A model generated the notes under the pieces. That model did no database searches and was not told the origin of the DNA. It saw only the letters and a list, made by a program, of their open reading frames with translations. Both the position numbers and the translations under genes were made by a program. From the NCBI GenBank assembly GCA_024734495.1, contig JALMQS010000268.1, forward strand, positions 143,274 to 207,273: DNA of 64,000 nt. Direction: 5' to 3'. Shown here one piece after another: positions 1 to 11,543 of the stretch. The DNA comes from Forficula auricularia (taxonomy: Eukaryota; Arthropoda; Insecta; Dermaptera; Forficulidae). Each line of letters opens with the position of its first letter. Within the stretch, counting starts at the first letter, position 1.

Positions 1-1205
1 TTCCATCTCAGGGATTATGGAGTTTAAGTCACAAGATTTATTTTTTAACTCCTACGCTCACTCACCCAAAGAAGATCCTAAAATATATTTTTGAAAAATC
101 TAATGTTAAGTTTGAAAAATAAGGAAAATGATGCCGATGAAATTTGCAAAAAAAAGCGAAAATTAAAATAAAATTTCAAAAAAATGAAAAATACTTGTTT
201 GAAAAGTCAGCCGCCACTGGTGGCTAGGTATTCATGATTTAGAAATGAAATTAGTTGAATTTCAAAGTAGTATAGGGAAGAAAAATAAATTTGAAAAGTT
301 GAAGGAAAAATTTCTGAAAGTAGTGCAGTGTGATCCCACACAAAAATATTACATATATTAAACTTATGGGATTCTTTATCAATCCATTTTATATCAATGC
401 TGAAACTTGCTACTGCTCTATTAACGATGTTTCTTTTCACATATTCGTCTGAACAATTCTTCTTCAGTTTTTAAAATCTACCAACAGAAATAAACTTGAA
501 ATTGAGGTGACGGGAAATTTTTAGAGGATTTTAAAAGTGAGAACAAAAAAGGGTCACCCGTCAGGTTTTTCTGTTAACAAATTTTGGATGTTTCCAAATT
601 ATTAGTTCCCCCCCCTTTACTGAGTTGATGACCCCTGGGCTAGTATTAAAAAAATAATGTACAAAATTTGACCGACTTGTCAAAAAGGTTCGCCATCACT
701 ACTCTAGATAGCTTAAGTTTCAAATCCTAAATTTCTGCGGCTTACCGTATATCAGTTATGGAGGATTAAATTATTTTTGGGGGACAGGCCTATTTTAGTT
801 ATGTTATTTTAGAGAAAATATCAAAAAAGAAAAGTCTTTCCTATAAATGGCGAATTCCAGTGGTCCTATTTCAACCAAAAGCTTGCTGTACTCGTTCTAG
901 AACTTAAGCTTCAAATTTCGTAGCTCTGAGACTTACGGTTGCGAAACGTTGGAGGGTACATACGTAGGCACTGACCAATGGAATTTTGGTTACTTTTTGG
1001 CCTCTGCGGATCACAACATCGGGTAAATCCGTTTTCAAACTACATATTACATGCTTCGATTTCTTACAGCTAGAAGGAACAAAGTGAAATCAACTTTTTT
1101 CACCTCAGAGATAAAGCTCTCAAAGACTCTTGGAGGCAAATGCAATACTTCCACATTATATCTATAATTATTACATTATATAAGATATATATGTGAGTGT
1201 AAAAT
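1..1205. other. Gene-free AT-rich sequence with dispersed repeat fragments
   Basis: No coding region can be supported. Blocks at about 700-760 and 885-985 (phrases such as CTCTAGATAGCTTAAGTTTC and GCTCTGAGACTTACGGTTGC) recur at 21815-22020, so they are pieces of a dispersed repeat. A C-run lies near 607-617. The short ORF at 207-440 (-) is asparagine/isoleucine/phenylalanine-rich and looks like chance. Confidence 0.5.
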
Positions 1206-1238
1206 AAAAGGAAAAAATAATTTTTAAAAAAAAATAAA

Positions 1239-1571
1239 TCCGACTTCAAAAATTAAATGCAACAAATAAAATACACTAAAAGGTATAAAATAATTATTAT
1301 CTTATTTAGTTACAACTAAACGACGAAATATTAACATGAAATTACTTTTTGAAGTCGGTGCCAAACAAACTATACCTATAAGCGAGCGTACCCGCCAAAC
1401 GTACTAAGTAAGATTCGTCGAGTGCGATTCATAAAAGGTATATGTTTGGCACCGACTTCAAAAAGTAATTTCATGTTAATATTTCGTCGTTTAGTTGTAA
1501 CTAAATAAGATAATAATTATTGTATACCTTTTAGTGTATTTTATTTGTTGCATTTAATTTTTTGAAGTCGG
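1239..1571. repeat. Long perfect-looking inverted repeat (fold-back element)
   Basis: Two arms of about 137 bp (1240-1376 and 1435-1571) are reverse complements, separated by a 58-bp spacer. Outer and inner ends both carry the motif CCGACTTCAAAAA. The same motif in reverse (TTTTTTGAAGTCGGTT) appears again at about 1907-1921. This is the structure of a fold-back or MITE-type DNA element. Confidence 0.85.
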
Positions 1572-1599
1572 TTTTATTTTTTTCTTAAAAATATTTTTA

Positions 1600-1922
1600 T
1601 TTTTGTCTTTTTAGTGATGTTATTAATAGTGATCATATCATCAGAACTTGACCAAATTAATATGGCACCATCCCTAAGATACCCCCTTTCCAATAAAAAA
1701 AGATTGGATTCGGTTCATAAACAAAGAAGTTAGGTCTGAACAAACCTAATAAAAAATGTCTAATACCAATAAAAAAAAATGGGACCAATCGGAAGCCAGA
1801 CTAAACCCAATGCAAAAAAAATTTCAAAATCGGTTCACAATTGGCGGAGATATGAGGTAACATAGACACAAAAAAAAATTCAGTCGAATAGAGAACCTCC
1901 TCCTTTTTTGAAGTCGGTTAAA
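1600..1922. repeat. Fragment of a dispersed insect repeat ending GAAGTCGGTTA
   Basis: The block ends GAACCTCCTCC then TTTTTTGAAGTCGGTTA. From general knowledge, a repeat with this kind of end is common in insect genomes; the family cannot be assigned without a search. It may be the outer part of the same element as the adjacent palindrome, since both use the GAAGTCGG terminus. Confidence 0.45.
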
Positions 1923-2993
1923 AAAACTGTAAATCTCCCGATTGGAAATTTCGCCTGGCTCCCGAGCGTACAGAATAACAAGTCTATCTAACGTCGCACG
2001 ATTTGAGTGATATCTAGAATGAACACCTTTAACAAGATGAAGAGTATATTTCTTCAGAGTTTAATTTATGGATACGTTATCAATTTTGTTGGCGAATCAA
2101 ACATAGAAGGCTTTCTTTGCAATGCACATAGAAGAACAAAGGCTGCAAGCTGAAAGTGACAATGAAAAATGACAAGGTTTATCTAATTTATTTAATATGT
2201 TTTTTCAACTATATTTATGAATAATATGCATTATTAAATCCTTGGTAATATATTTTACAATCAACTTTTTAATGCGTATTGAAAAGAAAAAAATCGTTGT
2301 CGTTATGTACAGAATAAAAAATTCCATATGGTATATACGTATGAGATATATGTAGATATAGGTATATATATGTTAGAACAAAAGCTCTATCTTCATCAGA
2401 CAAATATCGTTTCCCTGAAAAGAAGGTACATCAAAATACCAGGTATGTTTCTTTACATATCTATCCAACAAATATCTATTATTGAGAGTTTTACTTTTAA
2501 AATTTGGTTTTTTAACACGCTCTTTATGCGCGCTACATTAAATTTATATTGTATATTTTTCATAAGAAAATTTTACTCACTTTTATTATAATTAAAAAAT
2601 TCAAAGTTTCCAAACTAAATCAAAAGTTCAAACTAGTAACGACGTCACCGTTGTATTCGATTCTCCGGATGTTGATGATAGCAGAACTTCATTTAAATAG
2701 CTCATCATAGAAATCTTTTCTATTTCATTGTGTAAATCTCTCAGGAATCTATTTATCTACAAATATGACTAGGTTCGCCATTTCGATACTTTTCAAATGA
2801 TTTTTATTTGAATTTATTCCAGATTTAAAAACCTTATAAAAATATTAGGTTAATTTAAATAATTTGTTCAATTTAAAATGTTATATTTTAAAAAAGAGTC
2901 TTGAATTACATGTATAATTAATAAAAAATAAAACATGTATAATAATAATAATAATAAATATTAATAGAAAAATTTGGAAAAAACTGTTTTAAT
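1923..2993. other. Gene-free AT-rich spacer
   Basis: Nothing codes convincingly here. The 87-aa ORF at 2328-2591 (+) is very rich in tyrosine, isoleucine and phenylalanine, as expected of AT-rich noncoding DNA. An ATA/AAT microsatellite lies at about 2938-2962. Confidence 0.5.
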
Positions 2994-2997
2994 ACCT

Positions 2998-4081
2998 CAC
3001 GAGGGGTGGGGGGTTATTAAGGGGGCAAGGGGGGTGAATGTAACTTATGTACTAGGGAAATTGGGCTTTATTTTATTACGTTATTGTTAAATTTATCTGC
3101 TTCGCTATTTATTAATGGGGTGGGTGTGTCCCTCAGTGACTGATCCAAGTGGCACGTCCCTGAAATGGAGAATGAAATTTGAGGTGATGCGTGAAGGATG
3201 TAGGGAAATGGGCTTCCTGGTACTAATGCTATAAATAATGTTATACAGACCAGCGGTTATAATAGACAATGATATAGTTTTATTCCTTAGCAGTACAATT
3301 AGTTGAGGTGAGGTAGAGAGTGTCGTACACGGCAAACTCGTTTGGGTCCAGCGGGATTATTGATAGACTCGTCGCTGCTGAAGAACGGCCGGTGAGAATA
3401 ATATATATATAATGGGTTTGAGCGCCGACTTCGAAGGTGTGCTTCTCGGGTCTCAATGTAGATAATTATATATATATCAGCGGTATGCGCCTTGTATGCC
3501 GGAAGTCCTGGTATTAGCGATGAACGTGTACCATTAATACTGGGCCTTAGATGACGAAGGTTACTCGATGAAGAAAGGAATATAGAACATATATATATAT
3601 ATATCAGGAGGAGTTGCAGCTTTTGGCTCTCTCGCTGTGGTAATAATAATAGAATGTGTATTGTCAATTCGCCTCACTCATGTCATGTCAATGACTTGCG
3701 GAACTTGAATATAACAGTATTTGTGTAGATATATTCTGAGCACTTGATAGTAGTAGATATGCTCACTCTCTCCCCTGACAATGACTGACTGTGGAACTTG
3801 AATATAAAAGTAATTGTAAGTGTATTCAGAGTCACATTGATAGCAGTAGATATGCACACTCTCTCTCATGACATGTCAGTCAATGACTATCGAACTTGCT
3901 CAAGTCAATGCTCTTCTATATTTGTTAATCGTTGGTCATTTACTATGCTTTCCCAGAATTTATAAGTTTCCCTTGTTTGATGATAAATTGATTGCCTCAA
4001 TTAGACTTAATGATGAATAAAAATAAGAATTTAATTGATTAATTAAAAATAAATTATGGTTCAATCCACAGGACCATTGCA
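2998..4081 (-). repeat. 3' LTR of the gag-only element
   Basis: This 1084-bp copy matches 7055-8139 at a constant offset of 4058 over most of its length. On the minus strand it starts TGCAATGG and ends CCCCTCGTG, so the 3' end lacks the usual CA. A purine-rich stretch (CGGAGG on the minus strand, plus 4082-4087) sits just inside and may be the remains of a polypurine tract. Short minus-strand ORFs (3105-3335, 3299-3667, 3678-3869) recur identically in the other LTR and are not genes. Confidence 0.9.
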
Positions 4082-5366
4082 CCTCCGACGTTATGGCAAA
4101 GAAAAATGATTAAATATATTGAGATATTATAGGGATATTGATAGATATTTATTTATTTTTCTTTCGGTACTTATTTATGGGGTATTTATTGGGGACAAAA
4201 ATGCTCGACTATTTATTTATGTATCGGGGTTGCGGACAGACGGACTCCAGACTCACCAGAACGCACGGTAACTCGAAAACGCATCGCCGAGACCTCACTC
4301 AATTCACCAGGGTATATTAATCGTCCCAGATTCAGGGTGGGAACAATCACACGACTAACATGTTTATTTAGAGTAATTTAGGCGTTAAGTGAAATATTGA
4401 TTCGTTTGCATCCACTTACCTCGAGACACACTTGATTTTCGAGCAACAGGTAAAAAGGGTAGAAAATTATTTAATATGGAAGGGCAGAGGTGCTTAGGGT
4501 TACTATGGGGTTTGTGTTTATGGCACATGACACAAGGAATTAGGAATATCTTCTTTTATTCGAATAATATTGATATTTGGGTTGTTATGATTCTAAGGGA
4601 TTAGGGATTAATAAGTGAGTGACCTGAGTAGAGAAGGTATAACGAAAATGCAAGCAAGAGCAGGCTTTGAAGTAACAAAATGAGCTTGTAATGTACAATA
4701 AGACGGCAAAATATAAATGTATTATACTATGCAATTGATTTGATTACATCAGCATTGACAATTATAGCTTTTAATAGTGACTGGTTTGACAAAACAAACA
4801 ACAAGATAGATGATATCACTGGGGTACTTAAAATAGGGGACTAAAATATAGTAATTATGTGTGGGAGGGTGAAGTGTAAATTTAATAGGGGATCTAAATT
4901 TTAGTTAATCGGGTTACGAAATAAAAATAAAAACAGATGACAAAATATAAAAATGAGGGCTCGATTGAATTTATAAAAGTGAATTTAATAGAATGGATTA
5001 ATGTATTTGTCTATTTACTGCTTTTACTGGGAACGAATAAATTAGTGATTTTAATGGTATGCAATTAATAATAGATTTATTTAAACTATGGGAAATAATA
5101 TAATTAAGAATTTAATGGGGACTAGTAAATTTATATTTTTATAAGGTGGGGGCTATGAAATTTGTAAGAGTTAAGGCGGAGATTTTATTGAACAAATTAT
5201 ATACATATGCAACAAATGACAGCAATAAAAATGAATACGACAGTGGGGGAGAAATAAATAAAACTTGGTTTGGTTGTTATTTTTACATTTTTAAGACGGA
5301 TATCAGTGGGAAGACAATTTTCTTAGATTTCACGTGGATCAACAAAATATTTTCTTTTCATTGTTT
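4082..5366 (-). other. Internal noncoding region between gag-like ORF and 3' LTR
   Basis: In an autonomous element pol would lie here. Only AT-rich sequence with short ORFs is found (4138-4320 and 5146-5370, both on the opposite strand and without recognisable domains). I see no motif of reverse transcriptase or integrase on either strand. Confidence 0.6.
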
Positions 5367-6587
5367 TTAGCGTGTGTGATTCCGCGAGGCGTTACGAACG
5401 ATTTGTTCCAACGCCAAGGTGCCGGGGTGAACTTTATTTTGAAGTATGTGGCTAATAAATATTATTAATGATTTTAATTTTATTAATTTTAAACTTAAAA
5501 ATGCTTTGAAATACTCTTTATAATATGTATTCAAACCAAGTGAAATTTTATTTGTGGGGGTGATTTCGATTAGGGGATTTGTATTTATTTTAACTAAGGG
5601 CGGTGGGGACTGAATTTCAATAATTTCTTGATTATTAATGACGGGTGTATGTTTAACTATTGGGGGCTGTGAGGATGGAATTTTAATGATTTGTTGACTG
5701 ATAATTGGTTCATTAATCTCTATGACGGGTAGATATGTTACTGACTTTAATTCGGTGGTGGGCTCTATGATGGGACTAATATTAATATTCTTAAAGGGGT
5801 GTGAATTGAGTTCTTGTGTGGTTTCTTTGCCCTTACTATCAACTTCTGTTAGTTGACTATTGATAATGTTAATCTCCTGATCGAAGCTTTGTAGCTTGAG
5901 ATCTATCTTTTCGGGATGATCATTAAATCGACCATCGATCACATCGAGCTTGTTATTTTTTACTTCAACTCCGCTATTCATTCTATCGAGTTTGCTAATG
6001 AAATTATCGAATCCCCTTTCAAATGTACGATTCATATTTTCAAATCCACTATTCATATCTCTACTCATATTTTTCATATCGCTACTCATATTTTCCAATT
6101 TACCATTCATATCGCTACTCATATTATTCATATCGCTACTCATATTTTCCAATTTACCATTCATATCGCTACTCATATTATTCATATCGCTACTCATATT
6201 CTCAAATTTACCATTCATATCGCTACTCATATTTTCCATCGCAGTCATCATCTGCCTGAACATTGCCTGCGTATCATCGTTATTGGGGATGGTGGGTCTA
6301 GTACTAGGGGGTGTGGAGGGGGTTGGGGGCAGGTTCATATTACCTGCTGCTCTGTCGAGTGTCTCTCGTATGTAGGTGGAGCCGATTGTTAGTTCGTTGT
6401 TCGCATTATTGGTCTCAGGTTCCATGCCAGCAGTTGGTGTAGACGACGCTGCCTCCGAGCCCGTTTCCGCACTAGCGAATCCGGACGTCCCCTCCGCAAC
6501 GACTCCCGTCTCGTCGGAGCTAGTTAATAGGGATGGCCTGCGATCTGCAGTTTCCCCAATATCACCGTCTCGATCCCCTTGTGGCAT
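5367..6587 (-). CDS. Gag-like protein of the LTR element (406 aa)
   Basis: An ATG at 6587 opens a 406-codon frame about 470 bp downstream of the 5' LTR, the usual place for gag. Residues 1-100 are polar and low complexity, rich in Ser, Thr, Pro, Glu and Asn. Residues about 110-190 hold an 18-residue repeat built on MSSDMNGKLEN and MSSDMNN, followed by a charged helical stretch (about 190-260) likely to form a coiled coil. Residues 270-350 are rich in Ile, Pro and Asn. There is no CCHC zinc knuckle or protease motif. The role as a capsid-like structural protein is inferred from position in the element, not from a recognised Gag domain. The frame is undamaged, in line with the young LTRs. Confidence 0.7.
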   Translation of the reverse strand: MPQGDRDGDIGETADRRPSLLTSSDETGVVAEGTSGFASAETGSEAASSTPTAGMEPETNNANNELTIGSTYIRETLDRAAGNMNLPPTPSTPPSTRPTIPNNDDTQAMFRQMMTAMENMSSDMNGKFENMSSDMNNMSSDMNGKLENMSSDMNNMSSDMNGKLENMSSDMKNMSRDMNSGFENMNRTFERGFDNFISKLDRMNSGVEVKNNKLDVIDGRFNDHPEKIDLKLQSFDQEINIINSQLTEVDSKGKETTQELNSHPFKNINISPIIEPTTELKSVTYLPVIEINEPIISQQIIKIPSSQPPIVKHTPVINNQEIIEIQSPPPLVKINTNPLIEITPTNKISLGLNTYYKEYFKAFLSLKLIKLKSLIIFISHILQNKVHPGTLALEQIVRNASRNHTR

Positions 6588-6953
6588 TTTGGGTAGCTCA
6601 GAAAAAAAATAAATAGTAATATCAACAAAAATGATTAATAAATATTATGTATTTTAATCTATAATCGGTAGGTGGGAATGTCAATGGCCCTTGGTTATTT
6701 ACTTATTTTTAATTCAGGCAAATATAAATATAGAATAATTTTTTTTGTAAATTTTTCTTTTTCAATATAATAATAAAAAAATTTTTTTTTTCAAACAAAG
6801 GAACCCTCTAATCTCTGGGTAAACGTAGCTACTTTCAAATATTTTCAGAATTATAGTACCAGGAAATTGTGAGATGAAATGATTTTTTTTTTGAAAATGA
6901 ATAGGGATTGTCACCTGGATCAGTAGAATACCGGCTTCTTTTGCGGCCTATCC

Positions 6954-7054
6954 AATCCCAGCTTACGAACACCACACGAGGGGGTGGGGGGTTATTAGGG
7001 GGCAAGGGGGGGTGAATGTAACTTATGTACTAGGGAATCCCAGCACCTCCACCA
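6954..7054 (-). repeat. Duplicated LTR edge plus primer-site segment
   Basis: The outermost roughly 60 bp of the LTR (7055-7115) is repeated at 6975-7034 with an 80-bp period. Each copy is followed on the minus strand by a TGG-starting primer-site-like sequence: canonical at 7036-7054, divergent at 6954-6974. This looks like a strand-transfer accident during reverse transcription. Confidence 0.8.
7036..7054 (-). other. tRNA primer binding site
   Basis: The plus-strand sequence AATCCCAGCACCTCCACCA abuts the 5' LTR. It reads like the 3' end of a mature tRNA: T-arm strand CCCAG, acceptor strand CACCTCC, discriminator A and CCA. The minus strand therefore starts TGGTGGAGGTG directly after the LTR. 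I do not assign the tRNA identity. Confidence 0.85.
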
Positions 7055-8139
7055 CACGAGGGGGTGGGGGGTTATTAAGGGGCAAGGGGGGGTGAATGTA
7101 ACTTATGTACTAGGGAAATTGGGCTTTATTTTATTACGTTATTGTTAAATTTATCTGCTTCGCTATTTATTAATGGGGTGGGTGTGTCCCTCAGTGACTG
7201 ATCCAAGTGGCACGTCCCTGAAATGGAGAATGAAATTTGAGGTGATGCGTGAAGGATGTAGGGAAATGGGCTTCCTGGTACTAATGCTATAAATAATGTT
7301 ATACAGACCAGCGGTTATAATAGACAATGATATAGTTTTATTCCTTAGCAGTACAATTAGTTGAGGTGAGGTAGAGAGTGTCGTACACGGCAAACTCGTT
7401 TGGGTCCAGCGGGATTATTGATAGACTCGTCGCTGCTGAAGAACGGCCGGTGAGAATAATATATATATAATGGGTTTGAGCGCCGACTTCGAAGGTGTGC
7501 TTCTCGGGTCTCAATGTAGATAATTATATATATATCAGCGGTATGCGCCTTGTATGCCGGAAGTCCTGGTATTAGCGATGAACGTGTACCATTAATACTG
7601 GGCCTTAGATGACGAAGGTTACTCGATGAAGAAAGGAATATAGAACATATATATATATATATCAGGAGGAGTTGCAGCTTTTGGCTCTCTCGCTGTGGTA
7701 ATAATAATAGAATGTGTATTGTCAATTCGCCTCACTCATGTCATGTCAATGACTTGCGGAACTTGAATATAACAGTATTTGTGTAGATATATTCTGAGCA
7801 CTTGATAGTAGTAGATATGCTCACTCTCTCCCCTGACAATGACCGACTGTGGAACTTGAATATAAAAGTAATTGTAAGTGTATTCAGAGTCACATTGATA
7901 GCAGTAGATATGCACACTCTCTCTCATGACATGTCAGTCAATGACTATCGAACTTGCTCAAGTCAATGCTCTTCTATATTTGTTAATCGTTGGTCATTTA
8001 CTATGCTTTCCCAGAATTTATAAGTTTCCCTTGTTTGATGATAAATTGATCGCCTCAATTAGACTTAATGATGAATAAAAATAAGAATTTAATTGATTAA
8101 TTAAAAATAAATTATGGTTCAATCCACAGGACCATTGCA
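7055..8139 (-). repeat. 5' LTR of the gag-only element
   Basis: This 1085-bp copy is the 5' LTR in the minus-strand orientation. It lies next to the primer binding site and the gag leader. Direct target duplication ACCT follows at 8140-8143. Confidence 0.9.
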
Positions 8140-8166
8140 ACCTAAACAATTGGCAGATTCATTATT

Positions 8167-8322
8167 AAATTATTGGATAAAAAATACTTGGTAGGTTTCA
8201 CATTAGGGTATAAAAATAAAACGAATTTATTTTTATATCTTAATGTGAAACCTACCAAGTATTTTTATCCAATAATTTAAAAAATATTTCACCAAGTACC
8301 AACACCAAATTCCTTAAAAACT
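8167..8322. repeat. Palindromic MITE, short form (pairs with 40237-40460)
   Basis: Arms of about 39 bp carrying ATTGGATAAAAAATACTTGG and GTAGGTTTCACATTA form a hairpin (8167-8205 with 8241-8280). A 42-bp tail with CACCAAGTACCAACACC follows. The same arms and tail occur at 40237-40460 with a longer centre, so this is an internal-deletion form. Confidence 0.8.
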
Positions 8323-8975
8323 ATAGATTCATTATTGAATGAACACACCCTCGAACTTATCTAATGTCGTCATCTCTTTTATGGTATGACTTTCTAAGTA
8401 GGATTCCTCTGGAAACAAATTACACATTAGGTATATGAATATCACATCAATAAATACTTCATTATAGTAAAATGGGTTTGTTCTTCAATCCCAATTACAA
8501 AAAAGATAAAAAGGAATTTATAATTCTATTGATATACAAAGATGCATTTCTTTAGAGTGGTTCCCAAATGGTGTTCCATAAGCATTTCAAAAGTATTCCG
8601 CGGATTTAGTCGCAAATCGGAAGTGTGCAAAATATTATATTAAAATCATAAAATTTTCATAAACATGAATTTACATTTTTAAATTATTTTCCATTAAATA
8701 ATACAAGTATATGAAATGTACGTAAAGCAACACTAAACAAATAAATAAAATTGTCTTGGTTATTAAATTACCTTGAATAAATATATAATATATATTTACG
8801 AAAAATTATTTTTCCTTAAAAATTTTGATGAATATAGAAAAACAGTCCATATCAGACCTTATGTTAATTTTTGCTGTTTAAAATTTCGATCCTTTCTAAA
8901 ATTAATCTCTTTTCTAAATTCCGTTCTTTATAACATTTAGAGAAAGCGGTTTGGTTTATAGTGAAACATATTAAA
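8323..8975. other. Gene-free stretch with hAT-like edge
   Basis: No gene. GTGGTTCCCAAATGG at 8556-8570 resembles the common hAT terminal motif CAGTGGTTCCCAA. A possible opposite end lies at 16010-16027. Confidence 0.35.
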
Positions 8976-9154
8976 CACAGGAGTTTTTGACGAGTTAAAG
9001 TGGTGTTTCACAAAGAGTAAATAAAAATTTAAAAAATTAAAAAAAAATCAAAAAAAAAAAAATCTGCAAAATATAATTTAAAAAAAATTTAATTTTTTAA
9101 ATTTTTATTTCCTCTTTGTGAAACACCATATAACCCGTCAAAAAACTCTTGTGT
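8976..9154. repeat. Fold-back element
   Basis: Arms at about 8976-9040 and 9090-9154 are imperfect reverse complements. They contain CACAGGAGTTTTTGACG and GGTGTTTCACAAAGAG and enclose an A-rich loop. No ORF is present. Confidence 0.8.
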
Positions 9155-11118
9155 TCCGTTCTTTATCTGAAATTTTGAGATTAGTAAAGTCAGAGTTGTG
9201 TCCCAGGTTAGTTGAATAGAAGCTACTAGAATGGTACATTCGGAATTTTTCTTTTAAATGAATATTTCTACTTGTAAATTCTAAATTTTATATATTGATT
9301 ATCCGAAACGTTTGAAATTTTAATAAACGTTTGAAGATTGATTTTTATAAAAGCTTTGTATTTATTTATATAGATATAAATTTATTTGAATCAAGCAGAT
9401 GAGAACCTCAATCTTATCAATAAAATTCAAAAATTTTAAGTGTAATATTCACCTTTGAATAATTGCAACGGCCCATCCTGAAGACCTAGAAGTCATCTCT
9501 CGGTTCTCGTAGATGGCTCTCTCTAGAATTATCTCGAAAACAGATTAGCATCCGGGCGTTGGCGTGGCGTATCCCTCCCACCCTCCTATACCTATCGCTG
9601 ATTCTATCCCTCTTTTTGAGCTTATAATAAATCTTAAAAATTATATCATGCAATCATTTGTAGTCTTTTTGTAGCGGATCCCACGGAGGAGAGGCGATCA
9701 ACCTGGAAGACCTAACGACTAATAAAACAACATTCGATAACCTTAGACCCAGAAAACTACCAATTCTAAGGAGGGTGTCTTACTTTGTGAAGATAAATCC
9801 GCCCTATGAAGATTCATCCTCCTTTGATCCTTTGGAGCAGTTGATCCATCTAATAACGGTTGATGGGAATGCTGTAAATCTATCATTTGCCATCCTATCT
9901 GAATTTAATTTTTAATAAAAATCTCAATTTGAAAAATAGTTCAAAAAAATAATTAGACTGAATTTTATGCAAAAATTTAGAAAAGTTTATTAAATTAAAA
10001 ATTTTAATGTTGAATTGATGAAAGGCCAAAATGAATACCAGATATTTCGAATAAAACAATTTATTAAGATCTCATTTTAATCCTTCTTAAAAATTACTAA
10101 TTTAATCATTTTAAATTTTAATTACGATATGCATTAAAAAAAGAAAAAATTGAATCATTTTTACTATGAATTTATCAAATTAAAATGAAAAATGTATTCT
10201 AAAAATTTATGAAAAGCAATTTTAAATTTTAAAATTATTTATTTTGTTTTTATTAATAAAATCTCTAAATTAAAATTGAAAGTTTTAGGGTGAAGGCTGA
10301 AAGAAAAAACATCCTCTTGCAAAAATCCCCAACTTTTTTCCGTATTTGATCCCTATATAATAAATTAAACGCCATGCTTGTAAAAAAAGATTTTGTACTT
10401 AAATTGAATGCGAAGCTATGGTGTGCAGATCCAAGTAACAAGTAGAATAAAGCCGAGAAAAGAAGAAGAAGAAGACATGAAGAAGGGATGGACGAAACAC
10501 CACATAGAAAATAAAACAGAAAAAACTTCTATTAAAAATTGAAAACATACGAAAAATTTTCAAACTAGATTAATATTTAATAAATATATTATGTTTTTGT
10601 ATATTAGTACAAAGAAAAAATAACGATTAATTCTTTTAAATTTACCTATAAATTATAAAATGCCTATGTGATGTGGCCAACTCATTGTTTTACCATTCAC
10701 CTGCCCTCTCATACTGATCATTTTAAGACTTTGATTTTTGTATTATAGTTCGCTAAGGCCTTAAAGGCTGACTGTGCACAATTTGATCCAAATTAGATAA
10801 AAAGTTCAGATTAAAAAAATCTCCCCCCTCCTACAATTTTTGGTACGATTTTTACCAAAATCTAGTCACTTCTTCGCATTGGAAATACAAATATTTTTAC
10901 ACAAGAACGAACTTTCTACCACTTTTTGTTCTTAAGTCAACGTGGCCATTTGAATACAGATGACAGGCAGAGTTTAATCCGTTTCTATAGTAAAAAAATA
11001 AAAAAAAATCGAACACGTGTTTTGAATTAACATTTAATAAATTAAATAATTCAAGTAAACTGCAAGCATGTTACAGAGTCTTGAAAAAGTTTCACTTTTT
11101 TCTTCAATTTGATTTATA
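9155..11118. other. Gene-free AT-rich region
   Basis: No coding sequence is supported. 9450-9620 and 9670-9880 are less AT-rich than their surroundings but contain no open frame of note. A repeat phrase around AAGAACGAACTTTCTACC (10902-10930) recurs near 14145-14180 and 22385-22420. Confidence 0.45.
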
Positions 11119-11543
11119 TTTGGTCAAATCTTCGAAAAGGGTGATTTTTGTCTATTTTAAAGGCGTATTGATTCAGAAAAGTAATACTTGAAATCAAAAT
11201 ATTTATTTTTATTTATTGAAAAAACTTTGGTCGATCATTTACAATGTAACACGTGTTTTTATTTCAATCAGAATTCGATTTATAATAATAATAATAATTT
11301 AAAAAAAAAAACTATAACTACATTTTCATATTTTTTCTCATTAACAAAATATAGTTGTAGTTTGTTTGCTTTTACTATAAATCAAATTCTCATTGAGCTA
11401 AAAACAGGCGTTATATTGTAATTGATCGATGAAGCTTCATTTAAATTAATAAAACCAAATATTTTGATTTCATGTATTGCTGTTCTAAATCAATACGCCT
11501 TTAATATAGGCAAAAATCGTATTTTTAGGAGATTTGATCAAAT
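11119..11543. repeat. Inverted-repeat element with ~100-bp arms
   Basis: The left arm begins TTTGGTCAAATCTTCG and contains AAAGGCGTATTGATT and GAAATCAAAATATTT. The right arm, ending at 11543, is its imperfect reverse complement. The ORF at 11188-11421 spans the arm and loop and has no gene-like features. Confidence 0.7.

Larger units (their letters stand above)
2998..8139 (-). mobile_element. Complete non-autonomous LTR retrotransposon (gag-only)
   Basis: Two direct LTRs (2998-4081 and 7055-8139) flank about 3 kb of internal sequence. The element is bounded by a 4-bp target duplication ACCT (2994-2997 and 8140-8143). On the minus strand the LTR begins TGCAATGG and a 19-nt primer binding site follows the 5' LTR. 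The only substantial internal ORF is gag-like (5367-6587). No reverse transcriptase, RNase H, integrase or protease is visible, so it would need enzymes from a related autonomous element. The LTRs differ by two substitutions that I noticed (3786/7844 and 3993/8051) plus G-run lengths, so insertion is recent. The 4-bp duplication suggests the Gypsy superfamily, but without pol this is inference. Confidence 0.9.

Noticed and set aside
3105..3869. Three minus-strand ORFs in the LTR, repeated at 7163-7927
   Set aside because: They lie wholly within LTRs, overlap each other and have no domain; identity between copies is due to the LTR being repeated.
5916..6392. Long plus-strand ORFs opposite the gag-like ORF
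   Set aside because: They translate the 54-bp repeat of gag in antisense; all frames stay open because the repeat lacks stops, not because of selection.
2994..8143. Endogenous retrovirus with an envelope gene
   Set aside because: No env-like or pol-like ORF exists in the internal region; only the gag-like frame is present.
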